Made by a program: the position numbers and the translations under genes
Source of the DNA: Nitrospirota bacterium
GTDB lineage: Bacteria > Nitrospirota > Nitrospiria > SBBL01 > JAADHI01
DNA length: 47,768 nt
NCBI GenBank assembly: GCA_029261195.1
Contig: JAJDBU010000022.1
Span: 1-47,768, forward strand
Direction of reading: 5' to 3'
The notes under the pieces: model-generated
Told to the model about the DNA's origin: nothing
Seen by the model: the letters and a program-made list of their open reading frames with translations, nothing else
Database searches by the model: none
In this document: positions 1 through 7,998 of the stretch, piece by piece
Layout: the number at the start of each line of letters is the position of its first letter
Position numbering within the stretch: the stretch's first letter is position 1

Positions 1-146
1 TCCATACCACCATATTTGCTGCGCCATTTGTAAAAACTTGCACTGCTCATCCCATGTTCCCGGCATAACTCACCAACTGCTAGGCCTCCCTCTGCTTGTT
101 TCAATATCCCTACAATCTGACTTTCGCTAAATCGCTGCTTCGTCGT
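1..146 (-). pseudogene. IS3-family transposase OrfA, N-terminal fragment without a normal start codon
   Basis: The minus-strand frame from 146 reads TTKQRFSESQIVGILKQAEG and continues with a helix-turn-helix stretch ending YKWRSKYGGM. This is typical of IS3 OrfA, the DNA-binding half of the two-frame transposase. The frame runs off the window edge. Where a start ATG is expected after a GAGGGAGG ribosome site, the sequence has ACG (144-146), and no ATG, GTG or TTG lies in frame upstream. The copy may therefore be inactive. The family call is firm; the inactivity is an inference from the start codon. Confidence 0.7.
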
Positions 147-213
147 GAAACCTCCCTCAAATAATGATAGAAAATTCTACTCCCAATCACTACTATTTTT
201 CGGGGGGATTACC
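1..213 (-). mobile_element. End of an IS3-family insertion sequence (cut by window edge)
   Basis: On the minus strand this stretch holds the start of an IS3-type orfA. Its upstream flank ends in a C-run motif (TAATCCCCCCGAAAA read on the minus strand, about 197-212) that looks like an IS terminal inverted repeat. The other end lies outside the window, so the element boundary near 213 is estimated. Positions 214-320, between this end and prpC, hold no gene that I can recognise. Confidence 0.6.
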
Positions 214-320
214 CTCCCATGGCAATATCCTAAGCGGAAGTTACTGGATTTGATTGTTGATTTTGCAACCCAGGGGAAAAAGTGGTCGGCTGAGAGGTAT
301 CATCGGAACAGCCGGGGAGT

Positions 321-1445
321 CTAAGCCCTTTCCTCCAGCGAAACAAAGGCCCTTGCCTTTGGCCCGGTATAGGCGCAACGCGGGCGGATCAGGCGGTTGT
401 GATCGTGCTGTTCTATGATATGGGCGGCCCATCCGGTGATCCGACTGCATACAAAGAGGGGTGTGTAGATCGGAATTGGAAGCCCGAGCAGGTAGTAGGC
501 CGAGGCCGAATAAAAATCAAGGTTCGGATACAGTCCCTTTTCATGCTGCATCAAAGCTTCAAGCGCTGTCGAAACTTTATACCAGCGTTCGTCGCCCGTC
601 TGCTCACCCAGTTTTTTTGCGTAGGCTTTGATGATGTTTGAACGCGGATCGCCCTTCCTCAACACACGATGACCAAAACCCATAATCCGTTTCCTCCGGG
701 CTAATCGCTCTTCAAGGTACTGTTTCACATCGCCATGCGCCTCAATTTTAAGAAGCATTTCCATCACCGCCTCGTTTGCCCCGCCGTGCAGAGGGCCTTT
801 CAGGGTTCCGATTGCCGAGGTGATTGCGGAGTGCAGGTCGGACAAGGATGAGGCGGTCACGCGAGCGGCAAAAGTGGAGGCGTTGAACTCGTGTTCGGCG
901 TAGAGAATCAGAGAAACATTAATGACTTTCACCGCAAAAGGTTCAGGCCGCACACCGGTGAGTGCAGTGAGTAGGTAGGCCGCATGAGAAAGCGAGGGGT
1001 CAGTCCTTACGTTCTCGTCAAGCGGAAGATCAAGCAGGGCGGCCAACAAGGCGGGCATCTGCGCAGTCAAGCGAATGGCCTTGCTTAAGTTTGCTGCATG
1101 GCCGTTCGCCTCGTGGTCACTTTCGTCCATGCCCAGCATGGAGACCGCTGTTCTAAGGACATCCATACGTTTGACCGAAGGACTCACCTGACAAAGGAAA
1201 TCGATGGTCTTTTGTGAGACCGGTCGAGATGCGACCAACGCTTCCTTAAACTCAAACAATTCGTCCGGATTCGGCAATGCGCCCATGAGAAGCAGGTAGG
1301 CGACTTCTTCAAAAGAACAGTGTTCGGCAAGATCTTCGATCTCATAACCATAATAACGAAGTCCGCCAATTTCGTGATCGACTTCGCAGATCGCCGATTC
1401 TCCGGCAAGTACCCCTTCCAATCCATGATGAACCGTGCGATCCAT
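321..1445 (-). CDS. prpC: 2-methylcitrate synthase / citrate synthase
   Basis: This 374-residue enzyme belongs to the citrate synthase superfamily and should condense propionyl-CoA (or acetyl-CoA) with oxaloacetate in the cytoplasm. The citrate-synthase active-site set is present: His220 in GPLHGG, His259 in GFGHRV and Asp310 in PNLDFYS, with a further conserved His185 in YAEHEF. Length is normal for bacterial type II-like/methylcitrate synthases. It is the last gene of a prpD-prpB-prpC run on the minus strand, with 5 bp between prpB and its ATG. That context, more than the sequence alone, argues for methylcitrate rather than plain citrate synthesis; it may have both activities. Confidence 0.88.
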   Translation of the reverse strand: MDRTVHHGLEGVLAGESAICEVDHEIGGLRYYGYEIEDLAEHCSFEEVAYLLLMGALPNPDELFEFKEALVASRPVSQKTIDFLCQVSPSVKRMDVLRTAVSMLGMDESDHEANGHAANLSKAIRLTAQMPALLAALLDLPLDENVRTDPSLSHAAYLLTALTGVRPEPFAVKVINVSLILYAEHEFNASTFAARVTASSLSDLHSAITSAIGTLKGPLHGGANEAVMEMLLKIEAHGDVKQYLEERLARRKRIMGFGHRVLRKGDPRSNIIKAYAKKLGEQTGDERWYKVSTALEALMQHEKGLYPNLDFYSASAYYLLGLPIPIYTPLFVCSRITGWAAHIIEQHDHNRLIRPRCAYTGPKARAFVSLEERA

Positions 1446-1450
1446 GATGC

Positions 1451-2341
1451 TTACTCCTTTCTGCCTAAGCGCTTGGGAGCAAACTTTTCATCAAGCTGCT
1501 CGTAATCCTCATATCGAATGAGTTGGTAGAGCGCCTTCCGCGTTTGCATCTCACTGAGCATGTCTCGGGTTGTGCCCTCCTTTTTAATCTGCTCCAAGGC
1601 CTTCGTCATGGCTTCCGCCGCAATTCTAAAAAGACTCATCGGAAAAAGGACGATGCGGTAGCCCATTTCAAAAAGTACATCCGCCGACAGCACAGGGCTT
1701 AGACCGAATTCCGTCATGTTGGCTAAGAGCGGGCTTTTGAGCGCTCGTGCAAACTCAGCAAATTCCTCCTCCGATTGCAGGGCCTCCGGAAAAAGAATGT
1801 CGGCCCCTGCGTCGATATATCGTTTGCCTCTATCAAGGGCATCCTGAAAATCACTCACCCCTCTTGCATCGGTTCGGGCGATGATCATCAAGTTCGGATC
1901 GCGTCGGGCCTCGACCGCCGCTCGAATCTTTTGTGCCATCTCTTCCGCGCTGATCAGTTGTTTTCCAGAAAGATGACCGCAGCGTTTCGGGAAACGCTGA
2001 TCTTCAATTTGAATCGCCGCGACACCCGCAGACTCAAAGGCAGCCATCGCTCGCAAAAAATGCACCCCGTCGCCGAAACCGGTGTCGGCATCGGCAATTG
2101 CCGGAACTTTCACGACATCTGTGATGTATTTCACCTGTGTGACAACCTCTGTCAGGCTCAAGAGACCAATGTCCGGCAGTCCCGCGACCCCATTCGCCAA
2201 ACCGGCGCCGGAGAGATAGACTGCTTCAAAACCGGCCTGTTCGATCAACTGGGCGGAGAGGGCATTGAAGGCGCCGCACAGGATGATGCCTTTTTTGTCC
2301 ATCAGGTCTTTTAGTCGTTTTCCCGGAGAGTCTTCTTTCAT
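1451..2341 (-). CDS. prpB: 2-methylisocitrate lyase
   Basis: This is an isocitrate lyase/PEP-mutase family enzyme that splits 2-methylisocitrate into pyruvate and succinate, the last step of the methylcitrate cycle. The catalytic loop KRCGH (residues 119-123, Cys121) and the metal-binding ADADTGFG segment (about 83-90) are visible. The frame is open further upstream, to 2419. I chose the ATG at 2341 because it overlaps the prpD stop as ATGA and begins where family alignments normally begin, giving 296 residues. It is sandwiched between prpD and prpC, so it is almost certainly co-transcribed with them. Confidence 0.88.
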   Translation of the reverse strand: MKEDSPGKRLKDLMDKKGIILCGAFNALSAQLIEQAGFEAVYLSGAGLANGVAGLPDIGLLSLTEVVTQVKYITDVVKVPAIADADTGFGDGVHFLRAMAAFESAGVAAIQIEDQRFPKRCGHLSGKQLISAEEMAQKIRAAVEARRDPNLMIIARTDARGVSDFQDALDRGKRYIDAGADILFPEALQSEEEFAEFARALKSPLLANMTEFGLSPVLSADVLFEMGYRIVLFPMSLFRIAAEAMTKALEQIKKEGTTRDMLSEMQTRKALYQLIRYEDYEQLDEKFAPKRLGRKE

Positions 2342-3732
2342 TTTTTTTCCTTCACCTTCATCTGCACCTGAAAAAGAGGAAGCAGTGTTCTCACTGAGCG
2401 GAGTGTTTCCAGGCGCCAAATTGTATCGAGAATGTTCTGCATGACCGTTTTGGAGAGAAGAGCTGCGGCCATTCGGACAAATTTCGCCTCAATCTCAGCA
2501 TCGCTCATTTTGTTTTTAGGAAAGCCTTTGGGGTAGTCAACTCTTTCCACATAGGTCTTTCCGAAAACCTTCACTGAAACCGTATTGCCGATGGCCTCCG
2601 GATAGGCTGTGGAGTGGGATTTGTCTGAAAAAACGCGTACCTTTTGAATCAGAGCCTGAAGCCTTCGGTCGTTGAGGTGGCGCGAATTAAATTGCGGCAG
2701 TCCGACTCTTCCATCCATTAACGCGACTGCGACGATGTAGGGCAGGGAGTGATCGGCAGTCTCACGAGATTTCGGGTGCCATTTATCGAGATCATTCCCG
2801 ATGATTTCGTAGGAGATATCCGATGTACGGATCTCAATGGCTTCGATTTGCTCAGGATCGATTTGTGGACATTTTTCCCGAAGATCCAGGGCGGCCTGTA
2901 CGGCGCTCTGGGCATGGTATTCGACCGGATAATATTTAATATAAGTCTGCATGATTTTAAAGGGGCCTTCAGGTCGGAGTACCGGCAACTCAAATGTTCC
3001 CGAAACAATCTTCATAAATCCTTTTTCCCCTTCAAAAATCGGCGCAGGACCTGTCATTCCGAGCTTCGCAAGCTCTGCGGCAAAGACCCCGTTTCGGGCA
3101 GCATTGGCAAAGGCGAGCCCCTTCCACATCGAAAGATGACCGACACGGGTCTGGCGGAGGGCGTTGTTCGCATTACCGGCAAGGCCAAGTGCATGCACTG
3201 TTTTTTCTTCGGAGAGCTTCCAGAGCTTTGAAGCCACGAGCGCCGTCGAAAAGGAACCGTAGGTCACATGGTCCCAGCCAAGAGGACGCAGGGCCGCCGC
3301 ATCGCAAAGCAGGCATTGCACTTCATAGCCCAGCACGATGGCTTCAATGAGGTGTTTTCCAGTAAGGCCCGCCGATTCTGCGACGGCCAATGCGGTGGAA
3401 ATATTGTCACTCGGATGAGCGGGTTCTTTCGAGAGGTAGGTGTCGTTGTAATCGAGATAGCGAATGGCCGCCCCGTTTGCAAAAGCTGCCAGATCGGGGC
3501 TTGTTAAGGCTGTGCTTCCGAGAATGTGTGCCCCCTTTGAAAGAGGGCTGCGTGAGGCGATCTTTCGAGCAATTTTGCAAGGCCGACTTCTCCAGGCACC
3601 CAGCGCGCAGCCTAAAGTGTCAATGAGACGGCGTTTGATTTCATGAACAACTTCCGATGGCAGGTTCTGATAGCGAAGATTTCGGCTGAATTGTGCCAGT
3701 TTTTCTGCGAGGGTTTGTTCCGGTTTTTCCAT
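2338..3732 (-). CDS. prpD: 2-methylcitrate dehydratase (MmgE/PrpD family)
   Basis: This 464-residue member of the MmgE/PrpD family dehydrates 2-methylcitrate to 2-methyl-cis-aconitate, the second step of propionate breakdown. It is recognised by the family pattern along its length, including the N-terminal segment around LIDTLGCALGA and the central region near GWDHVTYGSFSTAL. A GGGAGG ribosome site lies just before the ATG at 3732. It leads the prpD-prpB-prpC operon and shares ATGA with prpB. No propionyl-CoA synthetase (prpE), AcnD/PrpF pair or dedicated regulator (prpR) is in the window. Propionyl-CoA must therefore come from elsewhere, such as odd-chain fatty acid or amino-acid breakdown. 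Confidence 0.88.
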   Translation of the reverse strand: MEKPEQTLAEKLAQFSRNLRYQNLPSEVVHEIKRRLIDTLGCALGAWRSRPCKIARKIASRSPLSKGAHILGSTALTSPDLAAFANGAAIRYLDYNDTYLSKEPAHPSDNISTALAVAESAGLTGKHLIEAIVLGYEVQCLLCDAAALRPLGWDHVTYGSFSTALVASKLWKLSEEKTVHALGLAGNANNALRQTRVGHLSMWKGLAFANAARNGVFAAELAKLGMTGPAPIFEGEKGFMKIVSGTFELPVLRPEGPFKIMQTYIKYYPVEYHAQSAVQAALDLREKCPQIDPEQIEAIEIRTSDISYEIIGNDLDKWHPKSRETADHSLPYIVAVALMDGRVGLPQFNSRHLNDRRLQALIQKVRVFSDKSHSTAYPEAIGNTVSVKVFGKTYVERVDYPKGFPKNKMSDAEIEAKFVRMAAALLSKTVMQNILDTIWRLETLRSVRTLLPLFQVQMKVKEKK

Positions 3733-3925
3733 GACAAGCCTCCCAAAACGATTGATGACTGCAGGGGCTATGGCGTGTACTTGAGAACAAGTTTATCAGA
3801 GTAGGAGGCGAAGGGGCAAAAAGGTTATGCACTTAGGTCTAGATAATGATGATGCTTGTAGATATCAATAAATCCCTCTATTCTATTCATGCTCTGAAGC
3901 AAACTTTAGTGGATAAGGAGTTTCT

Positions 3926-4720
3926 GTGAAACAGATTGATGTTTGGACTTATATCAAAGTCGGCACTGGCTTCAGGTATCTGCAAGATGCAACAAAAGGC
4001 CGGAGGATACATGGTGACAGTTTTATCCTTGAAAACATCGAGCGATTTCTCAAAATACTGGACGACTTTCAACTGCATGTGACGCGTCGGGCTTCGGTTC
4101 GATTAAGAACACTTCAGGAAAAGCTGTCAAAAAAGAATCAGGATGCCGCACTCTCTTCTTCGGAAGCTGAGGAATTGAGGGAAGCAGTGAAGGCGATTCG
4201 CTCGACTTTTTCTGCGGAGACCAAGGGAATTTACAGCTACGTCGTCACCGAAAAAAGATTGGATGTCGAAAAGCTCATCCATGATACGAAGGCTTTGTTT
4301 GCTCCGGGTGTCTTCGATCAACTCTCGGATATTGCCCAGTCTGACTTTAAGGAGGCGGGTCGATGTATTGCTTTTGAATGTCCAACGGCTGCAGCCTTTC
4401 ACCTTCTACGGGGGATTGAGGGGATATTACGCCAATATTATATTGTCTTCATCGGACCGACCTCTGCGGATATCACTTGGGGGCACATTACGACGACGCT
4501 GAGAAAAAAAAGGGATAAAAGAATCGATCATCATACCTTAAGACATCTTGACCATATCCGTTCCGCTTTTCGAAACCCGACGCAACATCCCGAAAAAACC
4601 TATGATATCCAGGAGATTCAGGATCTTTTTCCCTTAGTGGTTGATGTGACCAATCGAATGATCAGTGAAATGAATTCAGGAAGCCCTGCAATACAGAATA
4701 CGACAGAGAGTACGACATAA
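3926..4720 (+). CDS. Hypothetical protein with a probable C-terminal HEPN-like domain
   Basis: I do not recognise this 264-residue protein as a named family. The N-terminal half is charged and likely helical. The C-terminal half (about 140-250) starts with a helix rich in small residues (CPTAAAFHLLRGIEGILRQYY) and carries Arg216-Asn217-Pro-Thr-Gln-His221. This fits the R-x4-6-H motif of HEPN domains, many of which are RNases in toxin or defence systems, and resembles DUF4145-type proteins. The start is GTG, with AAGGAG five bases upstream. It stands alone between the divergent prp operon and purH, and no antitoxin partner is visible. The domain call is from motif reading only. Confidence 0.6.
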   Translation: MKQIDVWTYIKVGTGFRYLQDATKGRRIHGDSFILENIERFLKILDDFQLHVTRRASVRLRTLQEKLSKKNQDAALSSSEAEELREAVKAIRSTFSAETKGIYSYVVTEKRLDVEKLIHDTKALFAPGVFDQLSDIAQSDFKEAGRCIAFECPTAAAFHLLRGIEGILRQYYIVFIGPTSADITWGHITTTLRKKRDKRIDHHTLRHLDHIRSAFRNPTQHPEKTYDIQEIQDLFPLVVDVTNRMISEMNSGSPAIQNTTESTT

Positions 4721-4742
4721 GACAAGAGGGATATATCTATTC

Positions 4743-4771
4743 TTGAGTTGCCACATCCTTTTCAATATACT
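4743..4771 (+). promoter_or_regulatory. Candidate sigma-70-type promoter for purH-purD
   Basis: A TTGAGT box (4743-4748) and a TATACT box (4766-4771) are separated by 17 bp, about 40 bp upstream of the purH ATG. Both boxes are close to consensus and the spacing is ideal. Confidence 0.55.
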
Positions 4772-4812
4772 CCGACCATCTTTTAGGGCGAATTTTATTT
4801 TTTGGAGGAACA

Positions 4813-6387
4813 ATGGGCCGTATTAAAAGGGCGCTATTAAGTGTCTATCATAAAGAAGGCATTGTTGAATTTGCAGAAGAGCTGAGTGCCCTGTCTGTCG
4901 AGATCTTGTCAACCGGCGGGACCTATCGGCTTCTGAAGAATGCGGGCGTTCCGGTCAAAGAGGTTGCAGAGGAAACCGGATTTCCAGAGATGCTCGGCGG
5001 TCGGGTGAAAACGCTTCATCCACGTATTCACGGGGGTATCCTGGGAAAACGCGACGATCCGGAACATGTCGAGCAAATGGCTCAGCAGGGGATTAAGGGA
5101 ATCGACCTGGTTGTCGTCAACCTCTACCCTTTTCAAGAAACCATTGCCAGGCCGGATGTCACATTAGATGAAGCGATTGAGCAAATCGATATCGGTGGTC
5201 CGACCATGCTCCGCTCTGCTGCAAAAAATTACAAAGATGTCGCCGTCATTTGCGACCCTGCGGACTACACAACAATCTTAGATGAAATGAAACAGTCAGA
5301 CGCCGAGGTTTCCATAGCAAGTAAGTCACGTTTGGCAAAAAAAGTCTTCCAATCGACCTCAAACTATGATCAGGCGATTTTTTCCTATCTTGAGAGGCTG
5401 GATGCGGGTCTTGATGCAGGCCTTGATGCAAAAGAAGAAGTCCTGCCCGATACTCTCTCCCTGCAATTTAAAAAAGTGCAGTCGCTCCGCTACGGCGAAA
5501 ACCCGCATCAGAAGGCGGCGCTCTATCATGCTGCCGACAATAGCGGCAACATCAAACAGCTCTGGGGAAAGGAAATGTCTTACAACAACTTCCTCGACAT
5601 GGATGCGGCTTTTGAACTGGTACGTGGATTTGAAGAGACCGCTGCCGTGGTGGTGAAACACAACAACCCCTGTGGCGTGGCAACGGCAGAAAGTCTTGTT
5701 GAAGCCTATCGCAAGGCGCGTTCGACTGACCCGCTTTCTGCTTTTGGCGGGGTGGCGGCTTTTAACCGCACCGTCGATGTCGATACGGCGAAGGAGATTA
5801 CTTCAACTTTTATGGAGGTGGTGATTGCGCCGACAGTCGATCCGGCCGCGCTGGCTGTTTTTAAAACAAAAAAGAACCTCCGTATTATTGAGGCAGGTAA
5901 CAATGCGATTTCTACTCCGACATTGGCAAGATTGGATTTAAGACCGCTGGCGAGTGGGCTGCTTGTGCAAGAACACGACGAGAAGGTCATCTCAGATGCT
6001 GCCGCATTGAAGGTCGTGAGCGCCCGAGTCCCGACTGAAAACGAAATGGAAGCGCTTCTTTTTTCGTGGCGGGTTTGCAAACAGGTGAAATCAAACGCGA
6101 TTATTTTTGCAAAGCCGGGACAGGCCATCGGGATTGGTGCGGGTCAGATGAGCCGCGTCGATTCGGTTAAAATTGCCACGCTGAAAGCACAGTTTCCCAT
6201 TGAAGGCTGTGTCATGGCCTCTGATGCCTTTTTCCCCTTTCGAGACGCAATTGATGCCGCCGCCGAATCGGGCATCACCGCCGTTATCCAGCCGGGAGGC
6301 TCAATACGGGATGACGAAGTCATCGCCGCAATTAACGAGCACAATATGGCAATGGTCTTTACGGGCATGCGCCATTTCAAACATTAA
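4813..6387 (+). CDS. purH: Bifunctional AICAR formyltransferase / IMP cyclohydrolase
   Basis: This 524-residue enzyme catalyses the last two steps of de novo IMP synthesis. The N-terminal MGS-like cyclohydrolase domain (about 1-200) has the STGGT and [14 protein letters not shown] segments. The C-terminal transformylase domain has the catalytic Lys282-His283 in [15 protein letters not shown] ribosome site precedes the ATG. The linker between domains carries a short in-frame tandem repeat, [11 protein letters not shown] (5398-5433), not usual in the family. The protein otherwise has standard length. purD follows after 39 bp, so the two purine genes are probably one transcript. Confidence 0.96.
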   Translation: MGRIKRALLSVYHKEGIVEFAEELSALSVEILSTGGTYRLLKNAGVPVKEVAEETGFPEMLGGRVKTLHPRIHGGILGKRDDPEHVEQMAQQGIKGIDLVVVNLYPFQETIARPDVTLDEAIEQIDIGGPTMLRSAAKNYKDVAVICDPADYTTILDEMKQSDAEVSIASKSRLAKKVFQSTSNYDQAIFSYLERLDAGLDAGLDAKEEVLPDTLSLQFKKVQSLRYGENPHQKAALYHAADNSGNIKQLWGKEMSYNNFLDMDAAFELVRGFEETAAVVVKHNNPCGVATAESLVEAYRKARSTDPLSAFGGVAAFNRTVDVDTAKEITSTFMEVVIAPTVDPAALAVFKTKKNLRIIEAGNNAISTPTLARLDLRPLASGLLVQEHDEKVISDAAALKVVSARVPTENEMEALLFSWRVCKQVKSNAIIFAKPGQAIGIGAGQMSRVDSVKIATLKAQFPIEGCVMASDAFFPFRDAIDAAAESGITAVIQPGGSIRDDEVIAAINEHNMAMVFTGMRHFKH

Positions 6388-6426
6388 AGCCCTTCTGCAA
6401 ATTTATTTGTGAGTCAATGAACCCAT

Positions 6427-7665
6427 ATGAAAATTCTGATCATCGGCGGTGGCGGGCGAGAACATGTGCTTGCCTGGAAAATTGCCCAGAGTGCCTCTGT
6501 GACAAAACTCTATTGTGCCCCCGGCAATCCGGGGATCGCGCCTCTTGCTGAGTTGGTTCCGATTGTAGTCGATGATATCGACGCCCTCCTGCTTTTTGTC
6601 TCTGAGCATGCCATCGACCTTACAGTGGTTGGGCCGGAGCTTCCCCTTTCACTCGGGATTGTGGATCGTTTTTTGGAGAAGGGCTTCAAAATCTTCGGCT
6701 CCACAAAGGCTGCTTCTCAAATTGAATCGAGCAAGGTCTTTTCCAAGCAATTGATGCAGAAATATGGCGTACCGACCGCTTCAGCAGAGCTCGTTTCCCT
6801 TGAGGAGGCTTATAGTCGGGTCTCATCTTTGAGCCTACCCGTCGTTCTAAAAGTAGATGGTTTGGCTGCGGGAAAAGGGGTTGTCATTGTCCGGACTCAA
6901 GAAGAGGCCATCGCCGGTCTTGATTTTCTTAAAAAGATGGGGACGGCTTCGGCGCAGATCGTCATCGAAGAATTTCTGGAAGGCACTGAAATTTCCTTTT
7001 TTGTCGTGACCGATGGTGAGATGGCGATTCCGCTCGGAAGCGCTCAGGATCACAAGGCGGTCTTTGACGGCAATCGTGGACCGAATACCGGCGGCATGGG
7101 GGTTGTCTCTCCTTCTCCCGGGATGACACCTGCGCTTTCAGCAGAGGTCATGTCCAAAGTCATTGAACCGACACTTCGCGGGATGCGTGAAGAGGGGATG
7201 CCGTATACAGGGATTCTTTATGCCGGTTTGATCTTGACTCAAGAGGGCATCTCTGTTTTGGAGTTCAATGCCCGTTGGGGCGATCCGGAGGCTCAGGCCC
7301 TTCTGCCCCGTCTCAAGACGGATTGGCTAGAGGTAATGACGGCGGCGCTTGAAGGACGGCTCAATCAAGTCAGGATCGACTGGGATGCAGGTAGTTCGGT
7401 CTGTGTTGTGCTGGCCTCCGGTGGTTATCCCGGTGCTTACAAAAAAGGGGAAATCATTTCCGGCCTTGAGAACGATTATGCCGAGGCGATGATTTTTCAC
7501 GCCGGAACTGGACGGCAAGAGGATGAATGGGTGACACAAGGCGGGCGTGTCTTAGGCATTACCGGTGTCGGGCCGAGCCTTGAGATTGCGCGTCGCCATG
7601 CCTACAAGCGAGTCGCTCAAATCTCTTTTTCCGGCATGCATTACCGTAGCGATATCGGCCTGTAG
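6427..7665 (+). CDS. purD: Phosphoribosylamine-glycine ligase (GARS)
   Basis: This 412-residue ATP-grasp ligase joins glycine to phosphoribosylamine, the second step of purine synthesis. It opens with the family signature ILIIGGGGREHVLAWK. It contains the ATP-grasp segment LKVDGLAAGKGVV and the GPNTGGMG motif used in metal and substrate binding, followed by EFNARWGDPE. Length and domain order are normal. It lies downstream of purH, likely in the same operon; no strong ribosome site is seen before the ATG. A DUF493 gene follows after 62 bp. Confidence 0.96.
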   Translation: MKILIIGGGGREHVLAWKIAQSASVTKLYCAPGNPGIAPLAELVPIVVDDIDALLLFVSEHAIDLTVVGPELPLSLGIVDRFLEKGFKIFGSTKAASQIESSKVFSKQLMQKYGVPTASAELVSLEEAYSRVSSLSLPVVLKVDGLAAGKGVVIVRTQEEAIAGLDFLKKMGTASAQIVIEEFLEGTEISFFVVTDGEMAIPLGSAQDHKAVFDGNRGPNTGGMGVVSPSPGMTPALSAEVMSKVIEPTLRGMREEGMPYTGILYAGLILTQEGISVLEFNARWGDPEAQALLPRLKTDWLEVMTAALEGRLNQVRIDWDAGSSVCVVLASGGYPGAYKKGEIISGLENDYAEAMIFHAGTGRQEDEWVTQGGRVLGITGVGPSLEIARRHAYKRVAQISFSGMHYRSDIGL

Positions 7666-7727
7666 TTCCTCTGCCGCTCCCTTTCGCACAGCAAGTCAAG
7701 AATATCTGTTTTTAATAAGGTCGGATA

Positions 7728-7994
7728 ATGAAACGAGACAATAGAAGTGAAGCCCTTAAATTAGAGTATCCCTGTGAGTGGACCTATAAAGTGATCGGAA
7801 GGGCATCTGAAAAGCTTCAAAATATTATTCAGGAGGTGATGCAGGAACGGCGATTTACAGTGGCGCTTTCAAACAAAAGTAAAACACAAAAATATTGTTC
7901 CATGAATCTGGTCGCACAGGTTGAAAGCGAAGAGGATCGGAACAAAATTTACCTGCTTCTAAAAAATCATACAGATATTGTCATGGTGTTATGA
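7728..7994 (+). CDS. DUF493 (YbeD-like) family protein
   Basis: This 88-residue protein matches the DUF493/YbeD pattern: an early YPCEWTYKVIG strand, a helix with IIQEVMQ, and a C-terminal LLKNHTDIVMVL. YbeD-like proteins have an ACT-like regulatory fold; in many bacteria their exact role is unknown. It sits after purD in the same direction. Its stop at 7994 is only 4 bp from the stop of the convergent tonB-like gene, so transcripts from both sides meet here. Confidence 0.8.
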   Translation: MKRDNRSEALKLEYPCEWTYKVIGRASEKLQNIIQEVMQERRFTVALSNKSKTQKYCSMNLVAQVESEEDRNKIYLLLKNHTDIVMVL

Positions 7995-7998
7995 TTAA

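Noticed and set aside
1775-2314. A 179-residue plus-strand frame over prpB
   Set aside because: It lies entirely antisense to the well-supported prpB gene and has no recognisable features.
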